Shown here piece by piece: positions 44,648-53,821 of a stretch of DNA of 64,000 nucleotides (position 1 is the stretch's first letter; each line of letters opens with the position of its first letter). The notes beneath the pieces were generated by a model. That model made no database searches, was not told the DNA's origin, and saw nothing but the letters and a program-made list of their open reading frames with translations. The position numbers and the translations under genes are program-made. This stretch comes from Bacteroidota bacterium (GTDB lineage: Bacteria; Bacteroidota; Bacteroidia; Bacteroidales; JAAUTT01), in contig JAEYWD010000031.1 of NCBI GenBank assembly GCA_023429135.1, positions 1-64,000 of the forward strand, read 5' to 3'.

Positions 44648-44738
44648 GTAGGCGATTAGTGGTTAGATGTTTAGGGTTAGGAAAGGTATAAATTCATGGT
44701 TTTTCCTACAGCCTACCACCTAAAAACCTAAAGCCTAT
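44646..44738. repeat. Imperfect inverted repeat between cysD and cysN
   Basis: A purine-rich arm (TAGGCGATTAGTGG...GGTTAGGAAA, 44648-44684) faces a pyrimidine-rich arm (TTTTTCCTACAGCC...AAAGCCTA, 44700-44738), giving a long imperfect stem of repeated TAGG/CCTA words. It could tune cysN expression relative to cysD. Confidence 0.45.
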
Positions 44739-44761
44739 ATTAATAAAGCTAATACGAAATT

Positions 44762-46039
44762 ATGACACCAATAGATAGTCAGGCAGGTTATTTAAACATG
44801 GAATTATTACGCTTCACCACTGCCGGAAGCGTAGATGACGGAAAAAGCACCCTGATTGGCCGCTTGCTTTACGACAGCAAAGCTATTTTTCAGGATCAGA
44901 TGGAAGCCATAGAACTTGCCAGTAAACGCCGGGGCGAAGAAACCGTGAATCTGGCCTTGTTAACCGATGGTCTCCGCGCTGAGCGTGAACAGGGAATTAC
45001 TATCGATGTGGCTTACCGGTATTTTGCCACTCCCAAACGTAAGTTCATCATTGCCGATACTCCGGGACATATTCAGTATACCCGCAATATGGTTACAGGC
45101 GCCTCAACAGCCAATGTGGCTGTTATCCTTATCGATGCCCGTAACGGAGTTGTGGAGCAAACAATCCGTCACTCGTTTATTGCAGCAGCATTGAGAATTC
45201 CTCACATTATTGTTTGTGTGAATAAAATGGATCTGGTGGATTTCAAGGAGGAAGTTTTCGATGAAATCCGTGAGAAATACAATGAATTCTCAGGCAAACT
45301 CGATGTGAAAGATGTTCGGTTTATACCCATTAGCGCTAAATTAGGCGATAATGTTGTTGACCGGTCCACCACTATGGATTGGTACAATGGTCCTACGTTG
45401 ATGTATTTGCTTGAAACCATTCACATTGCAAGCGATTATAATCTTGCTGAGGCTCGTTTCCCGGTTCAGTATGTTATACGGCCAATGTCGGATGAGTATC
45501 ACGATTATCGTGGATATGCCGGAAGAGTGGCAAGCGGTGTTTTTAATAAAGGCGACAAAGTTACGGTTTTGCCATCGGGATTTTCGTCGGTAGTAAAGTC
45601 AATTGATTTCGCAGGACAAAGTCTCGATCATGCCTTTGCGCCGCAATCGGTTACCATTACTCTCGAAGATGATATAGATATCAGCCGGGGCGATACACTT
45701 GTAACTGAGGTAAACATGCCTAAAGTGGGACAGGATGTTGAAGTGCTTGTTTGCTGGCTCAATGAAAAGCCTTTGCGACTAAACGGCCGGTACATCCTGA
45801 GGCATACAACCTCTGAAATGAAATGCCTCGTTAAGGAGTTGAAATTTAAAATCAACATCGAAACCCTTGAGAATAAATATAACGAATCCAGTTTTGGGTT
45901 GAACGAATTGGGACGTTTGCTGATACGTACAACAAAACCTTTGGTATACGATTCCTATTCTGAAAACAGAGTTACCGGAAGTTTGATACTTATTGACGAA
46001 GGAACCAATGAAACAGTAGGAGCAGGGATGATTATTTAA
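44762..46039 (+). CDS. cysN: Sulfate adenylyltransferase large (GTPase) subunit
   Basis: 425 residues, without a fused CysC domain, which fits the separate cysC upstream. EF-Tu-like GTPase motifs: AGSVDDGKST (21-30), ADTPGHIQYTRNMVTGAS, NKMDLVDF; then two beta-barrel domains. Forms the APS-making enzyme with CysD. Starts 114 bases after cysD, beyond the inverted repeat. Confidence 0.95.
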   Translation: MTPIDSQAGYLNMELLRFTTAGSVDDGKSTLIGRLLYDSKAIFQDQMEAIELASKRRGEETVNLALLTDGLRAEREQGITIDVAYRYFATPKRKFIIADTPGHIQYTRNMVTGASTANVAVILIDARNGVVEQTIRHSFIAAALRIPHIIVCVNKMDLVDFKEEVFDEIREKYNEFSGKLDVKDVRFIPISAKLGDNVVDRSTTMDWYNGPTLMYLLETIHIASDYNLAEARFPVQYVIRPMSDEYHDYRGYAGRVASGVFNKGDKVTVLPSGFSSVVKSIDFAGQSLDHAFAPQSVTITLEDDIDISRGDTLVTEVNMPKVGQDVEVLVCWLNEKPLRLNGRYILRHTTSEMKCLVKELKFKINIETLENKYNESSFGLNELGRLLIRTTKPLVYDSYSENRVTGSLILIDEGTNETVGAGMII

Positions 46040-46164
46040 ACATCCTGGTGCGAGTGTGTTTCATCTTCTTTACGACTTTCAGTAAAATACCGGTATATCA
46101 GAAATATAACTCCTGCAATCAATAGGAGCAAAATAATATGTCCGTAGCTTTGGTAACTATACAT
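46036..46164 (-). CDS. Small single-helix membrane protein, 42 residues
   Basis: ATG 46164 to TAA 46036. Residues about 8-26 (GHIILLLLIAGVIFLIYRYF) form one transmembrane helix; the tail is charged (ESRKEDETHSHQ). The stop overlaps the cysN stop by four bases on the opposite strand. It lies 44 bases after the NlpC/P60 gene and is probably co-transcribed with it. Length and composition argue for a real small protein, but no homologue is recalled. Confidence 0.45.
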   Translation of the reverse strand: MYSYQSYGHIILLLLIAGVIFLIYRYFTESRKEDETHSHQDV

Positions 46165-46208
46165 GGCAGTTGTAATGATGACCAAAGTTACGGCATTATT
46201 TTATGCTT

Positions 46209-46997
46209 TCAAACTAAAATTCTTTTAATTATCCTCAGATTGTGAGAGTATTTTTTTTGTGAGCGGTTGAATATTCCAGTCTGATCAATGGCATCTATCC
46301 TGATCATTCCGCTTGCATGTATAATTTCCGAATTTGACAGAATAATTCCTATGTGAATTATTTTTCCTTCGCTATCGTCAAAAAAAGCAAGGTCGCCTCC
46401 CCGGACTTCGGCCAGAAAGTTAACGGTAGTTCCTTTATTCACCTGGGCTGATGCGTCGCGGGGTAAAGCTATATTCAACATTTTATACACAACCTGCGAA
46501 AAGCCCGAACAGTCGATTCCAAGTGCTGTTCTTCCTCCCCAAAGGTATGGGGCATGAATAAACCTGTAAGCAATTTTACCAACATCGCCGGCTCCCCTGA
46601 TATTGTTTAACCGTGGTTTTTCAAGAAACTGAAACCAGTTGTTGAGTATATTGAAAGAAAAATCGTCTTCCTTATAACCAAAAATCATACTTCCGCCAGG
46701 AATATAAAAGACTTCGGAAGTATTTATATTTTTAATTTTAACAAGAGGGTCACAAACAATCCAGTATTTTGCATTTTCTATCTTCTCATAGTCGGTCTGG
46801 TCCAGATAATCAACGCTGTTTTGGGTAATATATCCTTCGTTTCCATCAAATATGCCGGCAATTTTTACCCATTCGTCTTTTTCCTCCAGTACCGCAAAAA
46901 CATCTCCAAAAATTAGCTGGTTTACCAGCTCGCTTGCATGAGCTGGTTCTCGCCGTACAGGAATCATTCCCAGCAAGCATAGTCCGTACATCTCCAT
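46209..46997 (-). CDS. NlpC/P60 cell-wall hydrolase with SH3-like domains
   Basis: 262 residues, no obvious signal peptide. N-terminal SH3-like modules (10-125), then a C40 catalytic domain: Cys163 in LGIDCSGFSQVV, His215 in IIHIGIIL and His227 as third residue. WGGRT and PRDASAQVNKG are also typical. Such enzymes cleave gamma-D-Glu-diamino-acid bonds in peptidoglycan peptides. Absence of a signal suggests it acts on internalised muropeptides or uses another route. Confidence 0.88.
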   Translation of the reverse strand: MEMYGLCLLGMIPVRREPAHASELVNQLIFGDVFAVLEEKDEWVKIAGIFDGNEGYITQNSVDYLDQTDYEKIENAKYWIVCDPLVKIKNINTSEVFYIPGGSMIFGYKEDDFSFNILNNWFQFLEKPRLNNIRGAGDVGKIAYRFIHAPYLWGGRTALGIDCSGFSQVVYKMLNIALPRDASAQVNKGTTVNFLAEVRGGDLAFFDDSEGKIIHIGIILSNSEIIHASGMIRIDAIDQTGIFNRSQKKYSHNLRIIKRILV

Positions 46998-47101
46998 TTA
47001 ATGATTCTTAAAAAGTCGGGTGCAAGTTAAAGTAAAAATAAAACTTCTGCCATAAATTATTGTTATTTCGTAAATTGCTGGTCTTAATTTTTTCGTTTTT
47101 C

Positions 47102-49270
47102 ATGAAGAGAATTTTACAATGGATTGAATCTCACAATCAATTCTTTTACAGAAGTGCTATTTTTCTTGTTTCTGTAGGCATAATTGCCTTTCTTTTTCCC
47201 CGCGAAGGTCGGTTTCCTTATGAATACCAGAAAAGCAAACCCTGGATGCATCCCGATCTTTATGCGCCGTTTGATTTTCCGGTGCTGAAAACCATTGAGG
47301 AATTAAGGATGGAAAAAGATAGTCTGATGAAGCAATTCAGACCATTTTTTAATAATTCCAAGGGAATTGACAGTGTTCAGATTTCGCTTTTTCAGCAGGC
47401 ATTTGAAAAACAATGGAAAGCCTATACCAGCGATAGCATCGATTTCAAGGATAAGACCAAGGAGGATCTTTTAAGGCAATTTTTTGCCAGGGCAAAGGAC
47501 AGCGATAAACAATATTATCTTACCCTGGGCAGACAATTGCTTTCGGAGGTATATAAGCGTGGAATTCTCGAATTAAACGACCAGGTTGAAGAAAAGCTTT
47601 CCACGGGTAAGTATATGGTTGTAATAACCAATAACGTGGGCGAGGAGCGTGAGTACTCGCAGGTTCTTACCCTCAAGTCGGCCTATGAGTATATTATGCG
47701 TGAGTTAGAGAAAATTTCGAATACAGTTCCTTCCGACAGGCAATTTATTCTCACAGGTTTTTATAAGGATTTGAATATGAATAATTATATTCAGCCAAAC
47801 CTTATTTATAACCAGGAAGCATCCAACAATACACGCGACGAACTTATCAGCCAGATTTCGCTTACAAAAGGCATGATTACTGCCAACCAGCGCATTGTCG
47901 GGAATGGAGAAGTAGTAAACGATGAAAAATATAACCTGCTCTTTTCGCTTGAGACAGAGTATGAACACCGGATCGGGAACTCGGGAAATTTCAAGACCGT
48001 ACTGCTGGGGCAGCTTATTATTATTATTTGCTGTGTTACGCTTCTGTTTATGTATCTGAACAGCTTCCGTAAAATTATTTACCGGAACTCGGTCAAAACC
48101 GTATTCATTGTTTTGCTGGTAATGCTTATTCTCACATTTACCAGCATTACCATTAGCCGCGATGTTGTGAATATTTATGTTATTCCGGTTATTTTGCTTC
48201 CCATCATTATTAAAACCTTTTACGATTCGCGGGTAGCACTTTTTATACATTCGGTTACTATTCTGCTTTTAGGGTTTCTGGCTCCCAATGGATTCGAGTT
48301 TATCTTTCTCTCGTTTACAGCAGGTGTGATTGGTATTTTAAGTCTCACCAACGTTTTCCGCCGGTCGAAGCTCTTAATGACAGCCCTGTACGTGGTTCTG
48401 ACTTACTCTGTCGTTTATCTGGGTTTATACCTGATGCAGGGAAATAAAATTACACAGATTCCATACCGGCAGTTCCTCTGGTTTGCGGCTAACGGTGCAT
48501 TATTGCTTTTTGCTTACCCGCTGATTTACTTATTCGAAAAAATTTTTGGATTCCTCTCGGATATTACCCTGATGGAACTTTCGGATACCAATCAGCCTTT
48601 ACTTCGCGAGTTATCGGAAAAGGCTCCGGGTACTTTTCAGCATTCGTTACAGGTAGCAAATCTTGCTGAGGAAGCAGCTTTCAAAATTGGGGCCAATACG
48701 CTTTTAGTTCGAACTGGAGCTTTGTATCACGATATTGGTAAAATATTTAATCCCCGCTTTTTTATCGAAAATCTGAATACCGAGAAAAATCCTCATAGTG
48801 AACTGCCTTACGAAGAAAGTGCCGGGATCATCATCGATCACGTAACCAATGGTGCAGAGTATGCTAAAAAGCATCGTATTCCGCCGCCCATTATTGATTT
48901 TATCCGCACGCATCACGGAACTTCAACGGTTCAGTTTTTCTACCGTTCGTTTATGAATAAATTCCCTGAAAGGGAAGAAGAAAGAAAGAAATTTACTTAT
49001 CCGGGTCCGATTCCATTTACCAAAGAACAGGTTTTGGTAATGATGGCCGATTCTGTAGAAGCAGCTTCCAGAAGTTTAAAGGAGATTACCCAGAAATCCA
49101 TAAGCGATCTGGTGGATAATATTTTTTACTATCAGATGGTAGAAGAGCAGTACAACGATGCTCCCATTACCTACAAGGATATATCAGCAATAAAGGATGT
49201 TTTTAAGAAAAAGCTGATGAACATTTACCACATCAGAGTTGAATATCCGGAATTGTTGCTAAAACCTTAG
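47102..49270 (+). CDS. 7TM-HD phosphohydrolase (PgpH-like, probable c-di-AMP phosphodiesterase)
   Basis: 722 residues from ATG 47102; a TTG at 47060 would add 14 residues. One N-terminal helix, a long extracellular 7TMR-HDED region (50-265), seven helices (about 280-475), and a cytoplasmic HD domain: HSLQVANLAEEAAFKIGANTLLVRTGALYHDIGK, HxxH segment and a late DSVEAASRS. PgpH proteins hydrolyse the second messenger c-di-AMP, which controls K+ and turgor; kup and kdpD in the same window fit but are distant. Overlaps lolA by 12 bases end to end. Confidence 0.88.
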   Translation: MKRILQWIESHNQFFYRSAIFLVSVGIIAFLFPREGRFPYEYQKSKPWMHPDLYAPFDFPVLKTIEELRMEKDSLMKQFRPFFNNSKGIDSVQISLFQQAFEKQWKAYTSDSIDFKDKTKEDLLRQFFARAKDSDKQYYLTLGRQLLSEVYKRGILELNDQVEEKLSTGKYMVVITNNVGEEREYSQVLTLKSAYEYIMRELEKISNTVPSDRQFILTGFYKDLNMNNYIQPNLIYNQEASNNTRDELISQISLTKGMITANQRIVGNGEVVNDEKYNLLFSLETEYEHRIGNSGNFKTVLLGQLIIIICCVTLLFMYLNSFRKIIYRNSVKTVFIVLLVMLILTFTSITISRDVVNIYVIPVILLPIIIKTFYDSRVALFIHSVTILLLGFLAPNGFEFIFLSFTAGVIGILSLTNVFRRSKLLMTALYVVLTYSVVYLGLYLMQGNKITQIPYRQFLWFAANGALLLFAYPLIYLFEKIFGFLSDITLMELSDTNQPLLRELSEKAPGTFQHSLQVANLAEEAAFKIGANTLLVRTGALYHDIGKIFNPRFFIENLNTEKNPHSELPYEESAGIIIDHVTNGAEYAKKHRIPPPIIDFIRTHHGTSTVQFFYRSFMNKFPEREEERKKFTYPGPIPFTKEQVLVMMADSVEAASRSLKEITQKSISDLVDNIFYYQMVEEQYNDAPITYKDISAIKDVFKKKLMNIYHIRVEYPELLLKP

Positions 49271-49921
49271 GTCTATCACTTCAACGTTGGGATATTTACT
49301 CTTGTCGAAAACAAAAGTATTATCGGAAATTTCTTTGTTGGCTTCAAACTTGTCGAAGGTTATCGCATATTGAAAACCATCCTTGAAAAAGGCGCGCATG
49401 CTTAAAATCTGATAGCTGCTTTTCTCTATATGCAACCGTATTCTGCTGTATTTCTTCTTCAGGTCGACAGGGTAGAGGTCAATTTCGTAAACTTGTTTTC
49501 CGCCTTCAGTAGTTTCTTTGACGAACTTATTTTTGAAGTCTTTCTGGTAAATTTTAAAGACATCCCTCGGGTTCGAGATAAAGATATCATCGCCTTTGCT
49601 GCCCGATGGTTGCTGTTTGCTGATGTTCACTTCGTTCGACGCTGGGAGGTAATTATATACATCTTTGCCATCAAAATAAACTTCGCTGTCGGGTAACTTA
49701 ATCATATATTTATCGCCCTTTATCAGCAAGGTACCTTTTTGGGTGGTTTTATCAGCATTCTGAGTACTTGTGCCTGTAATTGTAAACGCAGTACTGATAG
49801 TTTTGAAAGCCTTGTTTTTCGCCGAAACCTGATCTAGTATTGCCTTAGCCTGAGGATCGTTTTGGGCATTAACCGTAAAAGCGGTCGCAGCCAGAATATA
49901 TAACGCTATCAATTTCTTCAT
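49259..49921 (-). CDS. lolA: LolA-like outer-membrane lipoprotein carrier
   Basis: 220 residues. Signal peptide 1-19. The half-barrel pattern is recognisable: TQKGTLLIKGDKYMIKLPDSEVYFDGKDVYNYLP (64-96), RIRLHIEKSSYQILSMRAFFKDG and a closing NTFVFDKSKYPNVEVIDLRF. LolA carries lipoproteins across the periplasm. Sits 11 bases after ftsK and so is probably co-transcribed with it. Confidence 0.85.
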   Translation of the reverse strand: MKKLIALYILAATAFTVNAQNDPQAKAILDQVSAKNKAFKTISTAFTITGTSTQNADKTTQKGTLLIKGDKYMIKLPDSEVYFDGKDVYNYLPASNEVNISKQQPSGSKGDDIFISNPRDVFKIYQKDFKNKFVKETTEGGKQVYEIDLYPVDLKKKYSRIRLHIEKSSYQILSMRAFFKDGFQYAITFDKFEANKEISDNTFVFDKSKYPNVEVIDLRF

Positions 49922-49932
49922 TTCTGTTTTTT

Positions 49933-52311
49933 CTAGTTTCTGGGTAATGTATTCAAAAACTGTTCCAGGGATTGTTCATCGACAAATAATACCTGACGGG
50001 CTTTGCTTCCCTCAAATGCACCAACTATTCCTGCAGCCTCAAGCTGGTCCATAATACGTCCGGCACGGTTATATCCAATGGAGAATTTACGCTGAATCAG
50101 CGATGTCGATCCCTGCTGATGCATTACCACAAGTCGGGCAGCATCATCAAACATTTCGTCGCGCTTGCGCAGATCTACTTCAGCGGCTTCGCTTCCTTCT
50201 CCACCCTCACCACTGTATTCGGGTAACAGATGAGCCGTAGGATATCCCTGCTGGTTACCAATATGGTCGGTAATACGTTCCAGTTCGGGAATATCGATAA
50301 AGGCACATTGGAGACGAATCATATCGCTGCCGCCGGCAAAGAGTAGGTCACCACGACCAATAAGCTGGTTGGCACCCGGACTGTCGAGAATGGTGCGCGA
50401 GTCGATCATGGACGAAACCCTGAAGGCAATACGAGCAGGGAAGTTCGCTTTTATTACTCCGGTAATAATATTGGTGGTTGGACGTTGCGTGGCAATAATA
50501 AGGTGAATACCGATAGCACGTGCCAACTGGGCCAAACGTGCAATTGGCGTTTCAATTTCACGGCCGGCAGTCATAATTAAGTCTGCAAACTCGTCGATAA
50601 CCACAACAATATAAGGCAAAAACCTGTGGCCAAGCTGCGGATTCAACCGGCGGCCAAGGAACCTTTCGTTATACTCTTTAATATTTCGTACCTGAGCATT
50701 TTTCAGAAGTTCGTAACGGTTTTCCATTTCGATGGTGAGCGACTGGAGAGTGTTAATTACCTTTTGGGTATCGGTAATAATGGCTTCTTCCGTATCGGGC
50801 AACTTGGCCAGGAAATGACGTTCTATTTTTGAATAAAGCGTTAACTCTACTTTTTTGGGATCTACAAGCACAAACTTCAGTTGCGAAGGGTGTTTCTTGT
50901 AAAGAATAGAGGTAATGATAGCATTCAACCCTACCGATTTACCCTGACCGGTAGCACCGGCTACGAGCAAGTGAGGCATCTTGGTAAGGTCGAAAACAAA
51001 CGACTCGTTCGAAATGGTTTTACCAATGGCAATGGCAATTTCGGCATTCGATTCCTGGAATTTACGCGACGATACCAGCGACCGCATCGACACAATTTCG
51101 GGTTTCAGGTTAGGAACTTCAATACCAATGGTACCTTTTCCAGGCATGGGGGCGATGATACGGATTCCCAAAGCCGATAAACTCAGGGCTATATCGTCTT
51201 CCAGACTTTTAATACGTGAAATACGGATACCCGGTGCCGGAACAATTTCATACAAGGTTACGGTTGGCCCAATGGTTGCCTTAATTTTGTCGATCTGAAT
51301 CTTGTAATTGCCAAGTGTTTCAACAATTTTGTTTTTGTTGCTGATAAGCTCTTCGTTGCTTACCTGCGAATTTTCCGATTTATGATCCTCGAGCAATTCA
51401 ACAGGAGGATATTTATAATTTTTGAGATCGAGGGTAGGATCATAAGCGCCCATTTCGTCAACCAGTTGCTGGGCAACTTCTTCCGGTTCGGGCAATTTGA
51501 CCCGCATTACCGGCTGAGGATCTTCTTCCCTCGGGATATGTTCTTCAATTGTAAGCTCTACATCGTCGTCAACGTCTGTCTTATTCTTTTTCCCGGCAGG
51601 AACAGTATGAACAACATTGAAGTTATCTTCCAGCAAGCTTTCGGCTTCCGGGATATTTTCCTGAGCAGCAACGGCAACCGGTTCCTGAACAGGTTTGGGA
51701 GCTTTGCGTGAAAAGATGGAAGAAACAAAGCGCTTGAACCATTCCACACTCGATGCTATGGTTATAAAGATAAAAAGCATGGTAGTAAGCAGCAATAGCA
51801 ATGCAGTACCGAATATTCCCATAACCGAATTCAGCCACTGGGTTACAAAATAACCGTAACTACCCCCCAGTCCGCTACCCAAAATACCGCCGGCAGTGCC
51901 AAAAAGAAATCCGAGAATCAAAGAAGTGAGTATTACAATTGTAAGTGTGATCAGCAATGTTTTTCGTAACGGAAGAAGCTTAATGGTGATAAGCCGGAAG
52001 CCAATGATAAAGAGCATAAATGGAATTCCGAATGACGAGACCCCAAAGCTTGAATTGATAAAAAAGCTGGCAATTTTAGCGCCGCTTTTACCCGACCAGT
52101 TTTCGACCTGAATGGCTGCTTCGGAAAGCACTTCACCATTTTCGAAGCTCTGGTCGGCTTTCCAGGTGAAAAAATACGAAACAAAAGCCAGGGTAAGGTA
52201 GGCTCCGAAGAAAATAAACGCAACACCGAGGGTAATTTTGAATTTCTCGTCGGTCAAAAACCGGTGTAATCTATTAGGTTTCTTTTCTTTTTTAGTTTTT
52301 TTCTCAGCCAT
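49933..52311 (-). CDS. ftsK: FtsK/SpoIIIE DNA translocase
   Basis: 792 residues from ATG 52311; the frame is open further but without support. Four N-terminal membrane helices (about 25-190), a Lys/Glu/Pro linker, then the motor: Walker A VAGATGQGKSVGLNA, Walker B YIVVVIDEFADLIM, and a C-terminal winged-helix gamma domain (DEMFDDAARLVVMHQQGSTSLIQRKFSIGYNRAGRIMDQL) that reads KOPS-like sequences. It moves and resolves chromosomes at the division septum. Confidence 0.95.
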   Translation of the reverse strand: MAEKKTKKEKKPNRLHRFLTDEKFKITLGVAFIFFGAYLTLAFVSYFFTWKADQSFENGEVLSEAAIQVENWSGKSGAKIASFFINSSFGVSSFGIPFMLFIIGFRLITIKLLPLRKTLLITLTIVILTSLILGFLFGTAGGILGSGLGGSYGYFVTQWLNSVMGIFGTALLLLLTTMLFIFITIASSVEWFKRFVSSIFSRKAPKPVQEPVAVAAQENIPEAESLLEDNFNVVHTVPAGKKNKTDVDDDVELTIEEHIPREEDPQPVMRVKLPEPEEVAQQLVDEMGAYDPTLDLKNYKYPPVELLEDHKSENSQVSNEELISNKNKIVETLGNYKIQIDKIKATIGPTVTLYEIVPAPGIRISRIKSLEDDIALSLSALGIRIIAPMPGKGTIGIEVPNLKPEIVSMRSLVSSRKFQESNAEIAIAIGKTISNESFVFDLTKMPHLLVAGATGQGKSVGLNAIITSILYKKHPSQLKFVLVDPKKVELTLYSKIERHFLAKLPDTEEAIITDTQKVINTLQSLTIEMENRYELLKNAQVRNIKEYNERFLGRRLNPQLGHRFLPYIVVVIDEFADLIMTAGREIETPIARLAQLARAIGIHLIIATQRPTTNIITGVIKANFPARIAFRVSSMIDSRTILDSPGANQLIGRGDLLFAGGSDMIRLQCAFIDIPELERITDHIGNQQGYPTAHLLPEYSGEGGEGSEAAEVDLRKRDEMFDDAARLVVMHQQGSTSLIQRKFSIGYNRAGRIMDQLEAAGIVGAFEGSKARQVLFVDEQSLEQFLNTLPRN

Positions 52312-52459
52312 GGGTTTAAATAAAGGACATGCAAAAATAGCAATATTTAAAAAGTAATACCGGAAGTTTTTTGAACAATGGGGGTGAGTTATCAAACGAA
52401 ATATAACGTCTCTTTATTACTTTATAAAAACCGGATTACAAAATTGGAATTGTTAATTT

Positions 52460-52501
52460 CCTCAATTTGGTTACAAGTAACCTCAAATTGGTTAAATGTA
52501 T
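52460..52501. promoter_or_regulatory. Two 21-base direct repeats upstream of the SDR gene
   Basis: CCTCAATTTGGTTA at 52460 and CCTCAAATTGGTTA at 52481, exactly 21 bases (two turns) apart. Spacing and position, 50-90 bases before the start codon at 52550, fit an AraC-type operator. An AraC regulator is encoded downstream at 53822. Confidence 0.5.
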
Positions 52502-52549
52502 GGTACTGCTATTGACGACCTTTGTGTCATAACTTAAAAATTTAATTTT

Positions 52550-53461
52550 ATGACACAGTTAAATGATTTACCGGTAAACGGCACTTCAACTCATCTGGGC
52601 AACCGGTCGCCAAAAGTTTGGTTCATCACTGGTTCGTCGCGTGGTCTTGGACGTGTATGGACCGAAGCAGCGCTTAAACGTGGCGACAAGGTTGTTGCTA
52701 CAGCCCGCAAAGTGGAAAGCATTTCGGCCCTTAATGAAGAGTATGGCAAAAATGTTCTTACCCTGGAACTCGACGTTACTAACAGCGAACAGGTTAAATC
52801 GGCCGTAGAGCAAGCTTTCTCTCACTTTGGACAACTGGATGTTATCCTGAATAACGCAGGATATTCTCTGGTAGGCACAATTGAAGAATCGGGCCTGAAC
52901 GATATAAGGGAGCTTTACGAAACCAATGTCTTAGGACCTGTTTCGGTTATCCAGGCAGCTTTGCCATATTTGCGTAAACAGGGCGGTGGCCATATCGTGG
53001 GAGTTTCGAGCTCACTCGGTCATTTTACCTTACCTGTAATTGGATATTATTGCTCCACTAAATGGGCCTTCGAAGCAATTCACGAAAGTCTGGCCACCGA
53101 GGTGAAACAATTCGGAATAAAAGTAACCATTATAGAACCTGGTGCTTATGCTACTGAGTTTGGAAGTCAGAATTCGGCAAAATTTACTGCAGGAATGAGC
53201 AACTACGAAGAGATTAGAAAACAATTCTTTGCTTCTTTTGAGCAACTGGAATTTGGCGATCCAACTGCAACTCCTGATGCACTCTTCAAAGTTATCGATT
53301 CACAAAATCCTCCCCTCCGGTTCTTCCTCGGTAGCCAAAATTTACCTATAGTGCGTGCAGCCTATTCGGAACGACTGGCACTCTGGGAAGAATGGAAAGC
53401 AGTTTCCGATTCGGCCCAAGGTAATGTGAAAAAGGAAGAAGAAGTAGAAATTAACGCATAA
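52550..53461 (+). CDS. Short-chain dehydrogenase/reductase
   Basis: 303 residues. Rossmann motif TGSSRGLG (27-34), NNAG (101-104), Ser154/Ser155, and YxxxK as Tyr167-Lys171: the complete classical SDR set. No substrate-specific features recognised. Single gene between ftsK and its probable regulator; terminator at 53473. The 21-base repeats upstream suggest inducible expression. Confidence 0.88.
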   Translation: MTQLNDLPVNGTSTHLGNRSPKVWFITGSSRGLGRVWTEAALKRGDKVVATARKVESISALNEEYGKNVLTLELDVTNSEQVKSAVEQAFSHFGQLDVILNNAGYSLVGTIEESGLNDIRELYETNVLGPVSVIQAALPYLRKQGGGHIVGVSSSLGHFTLPVIGYYCSTKWAFEAIHESLATEVKQFGIKVTIIEPGAYATEFGSQNSAKFTAGMSNYEEIRKQFFASFEQLEFGDPTATPDALFKVIDSQNPPLRFFLGSQNLPIVRAAYSERLALWEEWKAVSDSAQGNVKKEEEVEINA

Positions 53462-53472
53462 AACAAATCAAT

Positions 53473-53511
53473 GATGACCGATATTTGTTATAGTATCGGT
53501 TATCACTTTTT
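53473..53511 (+). terminator. Rho-independent terminator after the SDR gene
   Basis: GATGACCGATA (53473-53483) pairs with TATCGGTTATC (53494-53504) with one G-T pair, followed by ACTTTTT. Confidence 0.8.
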
Positions 53512-53543
53512 AATTCTTTGATAGATTAGTTTTAATTTATTAA

Positions 53544-53720
53544 GCCACGAATTCACTAATTAAAGTATCCTGCAAAGCAGGATGTTATTTGTGTAGATAA
53601 CAAAAAAGGGAACACTAAAATGAATTAATATGAAGTTTTTATTGCATAATGATTAAATGATATCCACGAATAACCGAAAACTTGTTTTCGGAAAAAACTT
53701 TCTATTAGTGAATTTGTGGC
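53544..53720. mobile_element. MITE-like element with 17-base terminal inverted repeats
   Basis: GCCACGAATTCACTAAT (53544-53560) and ATTAGTGAATTTGTGGC (53704-53720) are inverted copies with one mismatch. The 177-base element is AT-rich, carries internal perfect hairpins (ATCCTGC/GCAGGAT near 53567; CCGAAAAC/GTTTTCGG near 53675) and no gene. Probably moved by a transposase encoded elsewhere. Confidence 0.6.
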
Positions 53721-53821
53721 AGTAAATTAAATGTTAACCTGATAAAATTTAAAATACTCAAAGGATGGCGCGCGTTCGTAACGCGTGCAAGGTCCGTATA
53801 TTCCTATACAATTTTGCACCG

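Larger units (their letters stand above)
53462..53821. other. Gene-free stretch between SDR and AraC genes
   Basis: Holds the SDR terminator (53473-53511), a MITE-like element (53544-53720) and, close to the AraC start, a 15-base palindrome CGCGTTCGTAACGCG (53771-53785) that stands out as GC-rich against AT-rich surroundings. Confidence 0.6.
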
